This document shows positions 24,475-33,858 of a DNA stretch of 64,000 nt, piece after piece. Below the pieces are notes generated by a model. The model saw only the letters and a program-made list of their open reading frames with translations. It made no database searches and was not told the DNA's origin. The DNA lies in contig VBGR01000061.1 of NCBI GenBank assembly GCA_005880695.1, forward strand, positions 1 through 64,000. Reading direction: 5' to 3'. Position 1 is the first letter of the stretch; each line of letters starts with the position of its first letter. This DNA comes from Chloroflexota bacterium. GTDB taxonomy: Bacteria; Chloroflexota; Dormibacteria; Dormibacterales; Dormibacteraceae. The translations under genes and the position numbers were made by a program.

Positions 24475-25605
24475 ATGGAATTGGTTGCATCGCCACTGCT
24501 TCCCGAAGGATTCAAAGTGCCGAGCTCGCGCTGGGAGCACGGCAGCACCAGGCTCCGCCGCCTGCTGGCCGAGAAGCCGTATGTCTTTGGACCCGGCTGC
24601 TACGACCCGCACAGCGCCCAGCTGGTCATGTACTACGGCTTCGACGCCGTCTACTTCAGCGGCTACTCCTTTGCGATCGGCCACCTCGGCACCACCGACA
24701 TGGACCTCTACTCCAGCGTCGAGATCGCCGACGGCGTACGCCGCACGATCATGGCGCTGCGCAAGTTTCAGCTCACGATGGCGACCGGCGATCCCGAGAA
24801 GGGGGATAAGCCGAAGCACCTCGAGATCCCTCCGGTGGTCGCCGACATGGACGTCGGCTACGGGAACATGTTCAACGTCCAGCGGACCACGGAGCTCTAC
24901 GTCCAGACCGGCGTGGCGGCGGCCCACATCGAAGACCAGGTGATGCCCAAGCGCTGCGGGCACATCGCCGGCAAGGCGCTGGTCTCTGCCGACGAGATGG
25001 TCGGCAAGCTGCGCATGATGCGCCACGTCGCGGAGGACTGCGGCAACCGCGATTTCATCATCATCGCGCGCACCGACGGAGTCTCCGCGGTTGACGCGCC
25101 CGAGACCAAGCGCGGGCTCGAGCTCGCCATCGACCGCGGCCTGCGCTACCTCGACAGCGGCTACCCCGACCTGCTCTGGTGCGAGTTCCCGACCGCGGCC
25201 AGGGGCCCCGTCGAGGAGTTCCACGAGGCGATCCGCAAGCGGTTCCCCGATGCCCGCTTCGGCTTCAACTACTCCTCCTCCTTCAAGTGGCAGAACGAGA
25301 AGAACCCGCTCACCTTCGACGAGCTGGGACAGATGGGCGTCGGCTTTCTCTTCATCACGCTCGCCATGCAGCATGCGGCCGGCTACGGGATGAGCAAGCT
25401 GCTGCAGGGCCTCAAGGAGCAGGAACAGGGCGGCTACATCGACTTCCAGCGCGAGGAGTGGGCCGAGGGCGAGGACCTGCCGACCAAGAGCCACCACCTC
25501 TTCACCGGCGTGCCCTACCACCACCTCGTCGGCGAGGCCTTCGCCGATGGCGGCCGCTTCGGCAAGAAGGTCGACCAGGGACTGCACCACGAGCACGTCG
25601 TCTGA
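24475..25605 (+). CDS. aceA: Isocitrate lyase family protein (short form)
   Basis: 376 aa of the isocitrate lyase/PEP mutase superfamily. The catalytic motif KRCGH is at 159-163 with Cys161, the metal-binding VADMDVGYGN at 122-131, and HIEDQ at 151-155, plus WCEFPT. It cleaves isocitrate to glyoxylate and succinate. At 376 aa it is shorter than typical bacterial AceA (about 430), so a methylisocitrate-lyase-like activity is a minor alternative, though KRCGH favours isocitrate. A LysR gene lies upstream; glyoxylate links to glcDEF. Confidence 0.85.
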   Translation: MELVASPLLPEGFKVPSSRWEHGSTRLRRLLAEKPYVFGPGCYDPHSAQLVMYYGFDAVYFSGYSFAIGHLGTTDMDLYSSVEIADGVRRTIMALRKFQLTMATGDPEKGDKPKHLEIPPVVADMDVGYGNMFNVQRTTELYVQTGVAAAHIEDQVMPKRCGHIAGKALVSADEMVGKLRMMRHVAEDCGNRDFIIIARTDGVSAVDAPETKRGLELAIDRGLRYLDSGYPDLLWCEFPTAARGPVEEFHEAIRKRFPDARFGFNYSSSFKWQNEKNPLTFDELGQMGVGFLFITLAMQHAAGYGMSKLLQGLKEQEQGGYIDFQREEWAEGEDLPTKSHHLFTGVPYHHLVGEAFADGGRFGKKVDQGLHHEHVV

Positions 25606-25816
25606 GCGCTCTCCAGGCTGAACTTGTCAAACGCGGCCGCCGTTCGACGTCTCTCTTCTTAACTGCGCCTTAAAAAGGCCGCGCCGTCGCACCAAGGTAC
25701 TGACACGTTCTCCGGCGCGACGGATGCAGAAATTCGGGGTGGGTTAATATAACGATGGGTGTGATTTCTAGTGTCGGCGCTCACTCTTTGGTGAGTCCGC
25801 TTAGGGAGTCTTGACC
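25606..25816 (+). promoter_or_regulatory. Upstream region of the Mce operon
   Basis: About 210 nt without a gene. TAATAT at 25745-25750 in an AT-rich patch could be a -10 box, without a convincing -35 at the right distance. Small inverted repeats occur (GCCTT/AAGGC near 25671; CTCAC/GTGAG near 25780). The ribosome site AGGGAG at 25803-25808 serves GTG 25817. Confidence 0.35.
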
Positions 25817-26602
25817 GTGAGCGTCCAGGCTCGTGCCCGGCGCTCGGTCCAGTCGGTGGGGGAGCTGACCGAGCTCTTTGGTGCGGCTCTCAAGGGATCG
25901 GTCAAGCGGCCCTTCTACTGGCAGGAGTTTCTCGAGCAGTGCCGGTTCATCCTGACGGCCAACTTCATCCCCCTCCTGCTCACCGGCCTCGGCTTCGGGA
26001 CCATCGTCGCGCTCGAGGCGGGCAACTTCTTCAAGGCCGCCAGCGCCGAGCAGAACCTGGGCGGCTTCATGGTCATGGCCAACGTCCGCGAGTTCGCACC
26101 CGTCGCGACCGGCCTGATGATCGCGGCCGTCAGCGGCACCGCCATCACCGCCGACCTCGGCGCCCGCCAGGTCCGCCAGGAGCTGGAGGCCCTCTCGGTG
26201 ATGGGCCTCTCCAACGTGCTCTTCATAGTCGTGCCGCGCTCCCTGGCGCTGATGGCGATGACCGCTCTCTACAACATTCCGATGATCGCCTTCTGCACCC
26301 TGGGCGGCTACCTGGTGGGGGTCTTCGTGGTGGGAGTCAACACGGGCGCCTTCCTGAACACCTTCTTCAGCCAGGGCACGCTCGTCGACCTTTTCGGCGG
26401 CGAGCTCAAGTGCATCCTCTTCGGCGCCATCGTGGCCGCGGTCTGCATCTTCAAGGGCGTCACCGCGAAGGGCGGAGCGGAGGGCGTCGCGCGCGCCGTC
26501 CACGAGGCGATCGTCCGCTGCTTCGTCGCCATCCTGGCGTTCGGCTACCTCTACACGCCGACCGTCCTCGCCCTCTTCCATGACCAGTTCGTACTGAAAT
26601 GA
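25817..26602 (+). CDS. MlaE/YrbE-family ABC permease A
   Basis: 261-aa inner-membrane permease with five to six helices and the MlaE-family stretch ATGLMIAAVSGTAITADLGARQVRQELEALSVMG. It forms the transmembrane part of a Mce lipid importer with the second YrbE, the Mkl ATPase and Mce proteins. GTG 25817 fits AGGGAG at 8-nt spacing; TTG 25811 is too close to that site. It ends in an ATGA overlap. Confidence 0.9.
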   Translation: MSVQARARRSVQSVGELTELFGAALKGSVKRPFYWQEFLEQCRFILTANFIPLLLTGLGFGTIVALEAGNFFKAASAEQNLGGFMVMANVREFAPVATGLMIAAVSGTAITADLGARQVRQELEALSVMGLSNVLFIVVPRSLALMAMTALYNIPMIAFCTLGGYLVGVFVVGVNTGAFLNTFFSQGTLVDLFGGELKCILFGAIVAAVCIFKGVTAKGGAEGVARAVHEAIVRCFVAILAFGYLYTPTVLALFHDQFVLK

Positions 26603-27429
26603 GCGCTGTCGAGGTCAAGCCGATGGTCAGCCGCCGCCCGCCCTTCTGGGCGCCCGGCCTCGGACCGCTCGAGGTGGCCGGCGAGATCGTCCTCTTCGGG
26701 ACCCGCGTGTTCGCCGCGATCCCGAGGGCGCTCCGCTATCCCGGCGAGATCTGGTGGTACGCGGCCTTCCTCGCAGTCAGCTCCACGCCGGTGGTCCTCG
26801 TGATGACGTACTTCACCGGCTCCGAATGCTCGGTTGAGGCGTACTACTCACTGCATCAGCTCGGCGGTGCCGAGAGCCTGGCCGGCGTCTTCAACGCGCT
26901 CTGCGACACACGCGAGATCACGCCGCTCTTCTTCGGTTTCGCGATCGGCGCCAAGGTCGGCTGCGGGCTCGTCGCCGAGCTGGGCACGATGCGCGTCAAC
27001 GAAGAAGTTGACGCGCTGGAGACGATGGGCATTCCGTCGGTGCCCTTCCTCGTCAGCACCCGCGTCATCGCCTCCCTGCTGGTGCTGCCCTGCATGTACG
27101 TGCTCGCTCTCGCGATCAGCTACATGGGCAGCTACATCGTCCAGAAGTACCAGATCGGTCTCATCTCCGACGGCGTCTACTTCTCCTACTTCTGGCGGTA
27201 CACCAACCTGCTCGACCTTGGTTATTCGCTGATCAAGGCCGTGGTCTTCGCCCTCCTCGTGATCGCGGTGGGAGTCTATTACGGCTACAACGTGACGGGT
27301 GGCGCGGTCGGCATCGGCCGCGCGGTCGCCAAGACGATGGCCGTCAGCCTGCTGCTGACAACAGTCGTTAACGCGGTCCTGACCAACTTGTTTTGGGGAC
27401 ACACCCCGAACCTTCCAATCCCGACATGA
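26599..27429 (+). CDS. MlaE/YrbE-family ABC permease B
   Basis: 276-aa membrane permease paralogous to the preceding gene, with the conserved FGFAIGAKVGCGLVAELGTMRVNEEVDALETMGI segment that contacts the ATPase. It completes the YrbEA/YrbEB pair found at the head of actinobacterial mce operons. Overlap by ATGA with the preceding permease indicates coupling. Confidence 0.92.
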   Translation: MSAVEVKPMVSRRPPFWAPGLGPLEVAGEIVLFGTRVFAAIPRALRYPGEIWWYAAFLAVSSTPVVLVMTYFTGSECSVEAYYSLHQLGGAESLAGVFNALCDTREITPLFFGFAIGAKVGCGLVAELGTMRVNEEVDALETMGIPSVPFLVSTRVIASLLVLPCMYVLALAISYMGSYIVQKYQIGLISDGVYFSYFWRYTNLLDLGYSLIKAVVFALLVIAVGVYYGYNVTGGAVGIGRAVAKTMAVSLLLTTVVNAVLTNLFWGHTPNLPIPT

Positions 27430-27439
27430 GGCGTAACGA

Positions 27440-28252
27440 ATGAGCCAGCTGTACAAAGCCGTCGAACCGCAGTCAACCAGAGGCGCCACCCAGAACGGGC
27501 ACGCGATCATCGAGTGCCAGGAGGTGATCAAGGCCTTCGGCGACCACACGGTCCTGGACGGCGTTTCCTGCAGCATGCCGGAGGGCGAGATCTCGGTCGT
27601 GATGGGACCGTCCGGCACCGGCAAGAGCGTGCTCCTGCGCCACATCGTCGGCCTGCTCCTGCCCGACCAGGGGGACGTCCTGGTGGGCGGCAGGAGCGTG
27701 CCCGACCTCAACGAAGAGCAGCTGCTGGAGCTGCGCCGGAACATCGGGATGCTCTTCCAGGACGGCGCCCTCTTCTCCTCCATGAGCCTCTTCGATAACG
27801 TCGCCTTCCCGCTTCGCCAGCACACCAGAAAAGGCGAGAAGGAGATCCGTGACGTGGTCATGGATCGCTTGAAGGAGGTCGGCCTGGCCGGCTCCGAAAA
27901 GAAGATGCCGGGCGAGCTCTCCGGTGGTATGCGCAAACGCGCCGGGTTTGCCAGAGCGCTCGTGATGGAGCCCAAGATCCTGCTTTTCGACGAGCCAGAC
28001 TCGGGCCTGGATCCCGTCCGCACGGCGCTGCTCTGCGACCTGATCAAGGAGATCCAGCGCAAGTACAAGTCGACGGCTGTCGTGATCAGCCACGACATCA
28101 AGGCGGTCTTCGAGATCGCCGACTACATCGTGCTCCTGCACGGCGGCAAGGTCGTCGACCAGGGCTCCAAGGAGGAGATCAAGAACTCGCCCAAGGAGTT
28201 CACGCAGCAGTTCATCAAAGGCGCGGTCGCCGGGCCGCTGGGAATGGACTGA
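27440..28252 (+). CDS. Mce-associated ABC ATPase (Mkl/MlaF type)
   Basis: 270 aa. Walker A GPSGTGKSVLL, Q-loop LFQDGALFSS, signature LSGGMRKR and Walker B ILLFDEPDSGLD are all intact, with switch His in VVISHD. It powers lipid transport across the envelope through the YrbE permeases. In mycobacteria mkl lies apart from mce operons; here it is within it, as in many other lineages. It lies 10 nt after the second permease. Confidence 0.95.
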   Translation: MSQLYKAVEPQSTRGATQNGHAIIECQEVIKAFGDHTVLDGVSCSMPEGEISVVMGPSGTGKSVLLRHIVGLLLPDQGDVLVGGRSVPDLNEEQLLELRRNIGMLFQDGALFSSMSLFDNVAFPLRQHTRKGEKEIRDVVMDRLKEVGLAGSEKKMPGELSGGMRKRAGFARALVMEPKILLFDEPDSGLDPVRTALLCDLIKEIQRKYKSTAVVISHDIKAVFEIADYIVLLHGGKVVDQGSKEEIKNSPKEFTQQFIKGAVAGPLGMD

Positions 28253-28253
28253 A

Positions 28254-29327
28254 GTGGATATGTTCCTGAGCGCTGTCGCGCACGCCAAGTGGCTCCTCGC
28301 CTTTGGCGGCGTCGTGGCGGTCGCCCTCTTCTCCTACCACGGTCTGGTGCCGATCCAGAACTACAACCTTTACGTGCCGCTCGAAAACGCGGATGGTCTC
28401 TATCCAGGCAGCGACGTGCTGATCGCGGGCGCTCGCGCGGGCAGCGTCGACAGCCTCCAGCTGAGCGGGGACAAGGTGCTCGTCCAGGTCTCCCTCGATC
28501 CGGCCCACGCGCCTGTCTTCTCCGACGCCCGCGTCACGCTCCGGCCGAAGAGCCTGCTGGGCGAGAAGTACCTCGACCTGATTCCGGGCAGCCACGGTGA
28601 CGGGCTCCGCTCCGGGTCGAGCATCCGCGCTTCCAGCACCGCCATCTCGACCGACCTCCAGGACGTGATCAACACGTTCGACGAGCCCACCCGCGCGAAG
28701 CTCCAAACGGTGATCGTCGAGCTCGGCGGCGGCCTGGGCGGCCACGGCACCCAGCTCAATGACACGTTCGTCTACGGAACGCAGGACATGAACGACCTGC
28801 GTGACATCGCTGGCACGCTGCAGCAGCGCGACCAGGAGCTGGAGAAGGTGATCGTGGCGCTCGACGGCGTGACGTCCGAGCTGGCCCAGAGCGACCGTCG
28901 CAACCAGCTCGGTCAGCTGATCAAGAACACCGACACCCTGCTCGCCACGCTGGCCAACGATGACGCCGAGCTGAAGCGGGCGCTCGCCCAGACCAACGCC
29001 GCCCTGACGCGCACCGACACCGCGCTGAGCGGGACCGAGGGCAACCTGGCGGACCTGGTCCACCAGTCGCCGGTCCTGGTCCACCGCACGGACCTGATGA
29101 TGACCGACCTCATGAGGGGCACAGACGTGGTCCTCCAGAACATGCCGACCACGCTCCAGGCGATCCCCCAAACGACAGTCATCTTCGGCGGCAAGGACGC
29201 CAACGGCTACGCCACCCGGATCTCCGTGCTGGTCGGCAAGAGCAGCAGCGCCACGCCCGGGCCGCCCACGGCCGGGGTCAGCGACCAGGACCTCTACGCC
29301 TTCCTTTTGAGTGGAGGCAAGGCATGA
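28254..29327 (+). CDS. Mce-family (MlaD-domain) protein 1
   Basis: 357 aa. A TM helix at about 10-25 is followed by a MlaD domain (YNLYVPLENADGLYPGSDVLIAGARAG) and a long helical region that would form the periplasmic tube. It ends in the short motif AGVSDQDLYAFLLSGG, which resembles the end of the fifth Mce protein. GTG 28254 is 2 nt after the ATPase stop. It is the first of six Mce paralogues in tandem. Confidence 0.92.
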   Translation: MDMFLSAVAHAKWLLAFGGVVAVALFSYHGLVPIQNYNLYVPLENADGLYPGSDVLIAGARAGSVDSLQLSGDKVLVQVSLDPAHAPVFSDARVTLRPKSLLGEKYLDLIPGSHGDGLRSGSSIRASSTAISTDLQDVINTFDEPTRAKLQTVIVELGGGLGGHGTQLNDTFVYGTQDMNDLRDIAGTLQQRDQELEKVIVALDGVTSELAQSDRRNQLGQLIKNTDTLLATLANDDAELKRALAQTNAALTRTDTALSGTEGNLADLVHQSPVLVHRTDLMMTDLMRGTDVVLQNMPTTLQAIPQTTVIFGGKDANGYATRISVLVGKSSSATPGPPTAGVSDQDLYAFLLSGGKA

Positions 29328-30379
29328 GGGGCCGGCGCAACCTCCCGATCTTCCTCGGCTACGTGGCCGCCGCGGTCTTCGTCCTTGGCTTCCTCGGCCG
29401 GCAGATGGGCGGGGAGTTCTTCCTGGCCCAGGTCTACCACGTGCACGCGGTGTTCGCGAGCGGCTCGCAGCTGGTGAACGGCGACGACGTCACCATCGCC
29501 GGCGTCCGGGTCGGCCGTGTCGATTCGCTCAGCCCGACCAAGCAGGGCGTCGACGCGCTGCTCGCCATTCACACCCAGTACGGACCGATCCGCGACCAGG
29601 CGCGCGCCGTCATCAAAGCCAAGAACCTGCTCGGCGAGACGTACGTGGAGCTGACGAAGGGCGAGGGAACGCGCGCCCTGAAGGACTACGCGACGATCCC
29701 GATCTCAAACACGCTGACCCCGGTCGAGCTGGCCCAGGTCCTGGACGCGCTCACGCCGGACGTGCGCAGCCGCCTGGTGCTTGTCATCAACTCCCTGGGC
29801 CAGTCGCTGTCCGGGCGGGGCGGCGACCTCAACACGCAGGCCGGCGACCTGAAAGTGCTGGCGTCGGCCATCGACACCATCACGGGGAGCCTGGCCAGCA
29901 ACTCCGACCACCTGAACCAGCTGATCATCAGCCTGGGCAAGATCCTGGAGACCCTGGCCGCCTACCGGACCGAGTTCCGCGCCCTGATCCAGGACTGGGA
30001 CCGGCTGATGGTGGCGCTCTACCAGAAGGAGGCCGACCTACAAGGCACTTTCCGGGAAGACGCCCGCGTCATGGCGATCTTCGACCAGGCGCTGAGCGGC
30101 GGTGGCGGCCAGGACCTGAACGCGGCCCTGGCCGAGGCGCCCCAGACACTCGATGTCACCAACCACTACCTGGACTCGGGCACCACGATGTTCGCCGACC
30201 TCCAGCCGACCATCCCCGACATCGACGCCACGTTCGACCGGCTGGCCTCCGCCTTCAGCGCGACGGACTCCCAGGGCAATCACTACTGGCGCGTCTACTG
30301 CGTCGGCGGTCCCTTCCCGCCGACCCCTCCCGGCGTGGCCCCGAACACGCCCTGCTTCCAGGCGAGCGTCGGACCATGA
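29324..30379 (+). CDS. Mce-family (MlaD-domain) protein 2
   Basis: 351 aa: TM helix at about 10-27, MlaD domain with VHAVFASGSQLVNGDDVTIAGVRVG, then a helical tube region. The C-terminal segment YWRVYCVGGPFPP and CFQASVGP is unlike the tails of the neighbours. ATGA overlaps join it to the first and third Mce genes. Confidence 0.92.
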   Translation: MRGRRNLPIFLGYVAAAVFVLGFLGRQMGGEFFLAQVYHVHAVFASGSQLVNGDDVTIAGVRVGRVDSLSPTKQGVDALLAIHTQYGPIRDQARAVIKAKNLLGETYVELTKGEGTRALKDYATIPISNTLTPVELAQVLDALTPDVRSRLVLVINSLGQSLSGRGGDLNTQAGDLKVLASAIDTITGSLASNSDHLNQLIISLGKILETLAAYRTEFRALIQDWDRLMVALYQKEADLQGTFREDARVMAIFDQALSGGGGQDLNAALAEAPQTLDVTNHYLDSGTTMFADLQPTIPDIDATFDRLASAFSATDSQGNHYWRVYCVGGPFPPTPPGVAPNTPCFQASVGP

Positions 30380-31566
30380 GGAGCCGCAGCGCCATCAACA
30401 TCGGCGTCATCGCCGCTTTCACCGGGCTCTGCCTGCTCGGGCTCTTCTACCTGGCCTTCAACATGGGCCTGGAGCGGCCGGGCAGCAGCGGGACCCGCAT
30501 CAAGGCCAACTTCGCGCTGGCCGAAGGCCTGGTCACCCAGGACGAGGTGCGCATCGCCGGCGTCAAGGCCGGGCACGTCGTCGCTGTCGACCCGGCCCCC
30601 GACGGCACCACGCTGGTGACGATGCTGCTTGACCCGGGAATCCGGGTCCGCCGCGACACCCAGGCCGTGGTCCGGCCCAAGAGCCTGCTGGGCACCCAGC
30701 TCGTCCAGCTGAACCGCAAGCCTGGCTCGAACGCGCCCTACCTGAACGAGGGCGAGACGATCCCGAAGGCCCAGACGGGCGAGGCGGTCGAGGTCGACTC
30801 GGTCCTGAACAACATGGATCCGCCCACCCGCGCTGCGTTCTCGCAGTCACTGCAGGAGCTGGGCGTGGCACTCGACAACCGCTCCGGCGACGTCAACACG
30901 AGCATCCCCCAGGTGGACCAGGTGGTCAGCAACTTCCGGCCCCTGGCGCAGCTCGGCGACCGCCGGCAAGCCGAGCTGGCGCGGATCCTGGACGACCTCA
31001 ACATCATTCTCCAGGCGCTGGCCGACGAGCAGGACCAGCTGGGGATCATCGTCGACCAGGGCAACGTCTTCTTCGGCGGCATCGCGGCCCGCGACCAGCA
31101 GCTGGCGGGGGCCCTCCAGAACTCGAATCAGTTCTTCGGCTCCCTGGACTCGGCTTTCAACGGCGTGACGCCGGCCGACCGCCAGAGCCTCGAGATGGCG
31201 CCCGGCACGATCGCAGCCAACCAGCACACGCTCTCGCTCACCAACAGCCAGGTCGACCAGCTCATCCCCGCCGTCCTCCAGGGCCAGGTCAACTACCCGA
31301 ACGACCAGCTGACCGTGACCCAGGCGGAGTCGCTCTCGCTGGCGCAGGAGTGGATCTCAGCCTTTGCCCAGCACGATGTGAACGGCTACTCCTTCCGGAT
31401 CACCAACATCACGGGGCCGAACACGGTCAAGCCGCCATCCGCCGGCTCGCCGCCCGCGCTGCCGGCGCTTCCCGGCTTGCCGGGTCAGCCGTCGGCACCT
31501 GGCGCCCCGCCGCCGCCGAGCGCCGACCCGCTCTGCATCCTCGTAGGAGGCGTCTGCAGCAAGTGA
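30376..31566 (+). CDS. Mce-family (MlaD-domain) protein 3
   Basis: 396 aa: TM helix at about 8-28, MlaD domain with IKANFALAEGLVTQDEVRIAGVKAG, helical region, then a Pro-rich linker and the tail DPLCILVGGVCSK. That tail resembles the end of Mce protein 6. ATG 30376 overlaps the second Mce gene by ATGA; a longer open frame above it is antisense-like noise. Confidence 0.92.
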   Translation: MRSRSAINIGVIAAFTGLCLLGLFYLAFNMGLERPGSSGTRIKANFALAEGLVTQDEVRIAGVKAGHVVAVDPAPDGTTLVTMLLDPGIRVRRDTQAVVRPKSLLGTQLVQLNRKPGSNAPYLNEGETIPKAQTGEAVEVDSVLNNMDPPTRAAFSQSLQELGVALDNRSGDVNTSIPQVDQVVSNFRPLAQLGDRRQAELARILDDLNIILQALADEQDQLGIIVDQGNVFFGGIAARDQQLAGALQNSNQFFGSLDSAFNGVTPADRQSLEMAPGTIAANQHTLSLTNSQVDQLIPAVLQGQVNYPNDQLTVTQAESLSLAQEWISAFAQHDVNGYSFRITNITGPNTVKPPSAGSPPALPALPGLPGQPSAPGAPPPPSADPLCILVGGVCSK

Positions 31567-31633
31567 CGACCCACCGCGCTCCGATGGCGGATCTGCGGCG
31601 CATCTCTAAGCCCCGGGCGTGGAGGGTCGCCAC

Positions 31634-32698
31634 ATGACAAAACTCCTGGTTGCGACAGTGGGACTGTTGTTGACCTCCTTCGGGGCTGTCTTCTTCGGCG
31701 TCGGCGGCAACCAGACCTACAGCGTTACCGGCCACTTCGTGAGCGCCGAGGGCGTCACTCCGGGCAACGACGTGGTGGTGAGCGGCGTGGTCGTGGGCAA
31801 GGTCACCCAGGTGGCGGTCGCGCCCGAGAGCGATCGCTCCGGCGGCGCGCTGATCACGATGCAGGTCGACCACAAGTACGCGCCGTTCCGGCAGGGCACC
31901 CACCTCCAGATCCGGCCGAAGGGGTTCCTCGGCAACATGTTCATCGACGTGGCGCCCGGCGCCGACGGCAACACGCCGATCCGCTCCGGCGGCAGCATCC
32001 CGATCGAGAACACGGCGGCGCCGGTTGACCTGAGCCAGGTCATGGACATCTTCGACCCCAACACCCGGGCCAAGATCAAGACGGCGACGCTGGAGGGCGG
32101 CAAGATGCTCCAGGGCCGGGGCCAGGACGTGAACAAGGTCTTGAGCGAGCTGCCCGCGATCAGCGCCCAGACCGCTGACGTGACCGCGAACCTGGACAGT
32201 GAGCAGCAGGTGCTGGATCAGCTCACCGTCGAGTTCGACATCATCACGCAGCAGATGGCCGCGGAGGACCAGAGCTTCCGCGCCGACATCGCGCAGGGTG
32301 CCGACCTGCTGCAGGCGCTGGCCGCGCACGAGGCCGCGATCCAGGCCGAGATCGTCTACGCGAACGAGGCGCTCGGCCGCATCAACGCCGGGCTCGGTGG
32401 CCACGAGCAGGACCTGAACCAGTTGCTAAAGGAAATGCCCGCCCTGCAGGCGCGGCTGCGCGAGCTGTCGTCCACCAGCGACCCCGTCCTGGCTGACGTG
32501 AACATGTGCTACAGCAACATCATCGACGCCATCGCGGGGCTTCGATCCTCGACCGGCTACAAGTACCCGCACAACTCGCAGGACGGCGCCGGGTATGAGC
32601 TGCGCGTCTACACGACGATCAACTTGCCGGGCCAGGCCACGACCGGTTCGCTGCACCCGGCGCAGCTCTCTTGCGCGGGAGGCACGCCGACCCCATGA
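31634..32698 (+). CDS. Mce-family (MlaD-domain) protein 4
   Basis: 354 aa: TM helix at about 3-20, MlaD domain (VTGHFVSAEGVTPGNDVVVSGVVVG), helical region, and a C-terminal tail with AQLSCAGG. ATG 31634 follows GGAGGGT at good spacing, unlike a GTG/ATG extension 15 nt upstream. This is the only Mce gene here preceded by a real gap (67 nt), a possible internal promoter point. Confidence 0.9.
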   Translation: MTKLLVATVGLLLTSFGAVFFGVGGNQTYSVTGHFVSAEGVTPGNDVVVSGVVVGKVTQVAVAPESDRSGGALITMQVDHKYAPFRQGTHLQIRPKGFLGNMFIDVAPGADGNTPIRSGGSIPIENTAAPVDLSQVMDIFDPNTRAKIKTATLEGGKMLQGRGQDVNKVLSELPAISAQTADVTANLDSEQQVLDQLTVEFDIITQQMAAEDQSFRADIAQGADLLQALAAHEAAIQAEIVYANEALGRINAGLGGHEQDLNQLLKEMPALQARLRELSSTSDPVLADVNMCYSNIIDAIAGLRSSTGYKYPHNSQDGAGYELRVYTTINLPGQATTGSLHPAQLSCAGGTPTP

Positions 32699-33858
32699 GG
32701 ACCGCCAGCCCGCACCTGAAGCGTGTGATCGGAGCGCTGCTGATCTTCGGGTCGGCGGCCATCGCCGTCGTGAGCTTCGTTCCCATCCAGTTCCCCTGGA
32801 ATCGCAGCGCGCACCTGGTCATCGAGTCCACGCCCTTTGGCGTCATGAACCCGGGCGCGGGCGTTGAGCTGGCCGGGATCCGGGTGGGTGAGGTCGAGCA
32901 AATCGAGTACAAGGGCTCCAGCTCGCGGATCCACGCCGCCATCCAGCCCCAGTACGTGAATCAGCTGCACTCCGACGCGACGGCCACCATCGAGCCGCAC
33001 GGCCTGCTCGGTCCGAAGTTCGTGCAACTTGCTTCGGGCTCCAAGGGCAGCATCCATGACGGCAGCGTCATCCCGCTTTCGCGCAGTCACGTCACCACCG
33101 ACTTCGACCAGGTGCTGAACGCGCTCCAGCCGGACGTGCGCAACAACCTGCAGGTGATTTTCGTCGAGCTCGGGAACGCGTCACAGGGGCGCGGCGATGA
33201 CATGAACTCAGCCCTCCAGCACCTCGGCAACTCCTCTGCCAACCTCGACAAGGTGACCGCGATCCTGAAAGAGCGCGATGCTGACACCAAGCTCTTCTTC
33301 GATTCCAGCGAGCAGCTCAACAGCGAGGTGCAGAAAGCGCCCATCTCCCAGAACATCGCCGACACCAACCGCACGCTGGCGGCGCTGGTCCAGGTCGAGG
33401 ACTCGATCACGGCCTCCATCGACGAGACAGCAGCCGTGCTCCAGCAGCTCGACATCGCGATGGCCGGCAACGAGGGCAACCTGGCGCTGGTTCTCAGCCG
33501 GGCGCCGGTAACCGCGAGCCGGCTGACCAACTACATCGGGACCACCGACACAGTCATCAACGGGATCCGGCCCAGCCTGCCGAACCTGCTCACTGCCGTC
33601 GTCGAAGGCGAGTCCGTGACGGGCGGCAAGGACGCCAACGGCCACTACGTCCGGGTGCTGGCGCTGAGCGGCCAGTGCACGGCGGCCGCCGATCCCGCCA
33701 ACAGCTGCCACGATCCCGCCCCCGTGCCGCCGGGCAGTGCGGCCGGACCGGCTGCTCCGGGCAGCGCCCCCTCTCCCGCTCCCACGACCGAGCCGGCTCC
33801 CAAGCGGGCCGCCGGCATCAGCGACCAGGCCTTGGTGGAGCTGCTCCTTGGCGGCTAG
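32695..33858 (+). CDS. Mce-family (MlaD-domain) protein 5
   Basis: 387 aa: N-terminal TM helix, MlaD domain (VIESTPFGVMNPGAGVELAGIRVG), helical region, Pro/Ala-rich linker and the end AGISDQALVELLLGG, matching the tail of Mce protein 1. ATG 32695 overlaps the previous stop by ATGA. No lipobox is seen, unlike the mycobacterial MceE. Confidence 0.92.
   Translation: MRTASPHLKRVIGALLIFGSAAIAVVSFVPIQFPWNRSAHLVIESTPFGVMNPGAGVELAGIRVGEVEQIEYKGSSSRIHAAIQPQYVNQLHSDATATIEPHGLLGPKFVQLASGSKGSIHDGSVIPLSRSHVTTDFDQVLNALQPDVRNNLQVIFVELGNASQGRGDDMNSALQHLGNSSANLDKVTAILKERDADTKLFFDSSEQLNSEVQKAPISQNIADTNRTLAALVQVEDSITASIDETAAVLQQLDIAMAGNEGNLALVLSRAPVTASRLTNYIGTTDTVINGIRPSLPNLLTAVVEGESVTGGKDANGHYVRVLALSGQCTAAADPANSCHDPAPVPPGSAAGPAAPGSAPSPAPTTEPAPKRAAGISDQALVELLLGG

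Noticed and set aside
24265-25596. 443-codon frame antisense to isocitrate lyase
   Set aside because: High-GC antisense frame with no domain, opposite a gene with clear catalytic motifs.
29311-31566. A 751-codon open frame covering two Mce genes
   Set aside because: Its first 355 residues are Arg/Pro/Gly-rich noise in another frame of Mce gene 2; only the part from 30376 is a real Mce protein.
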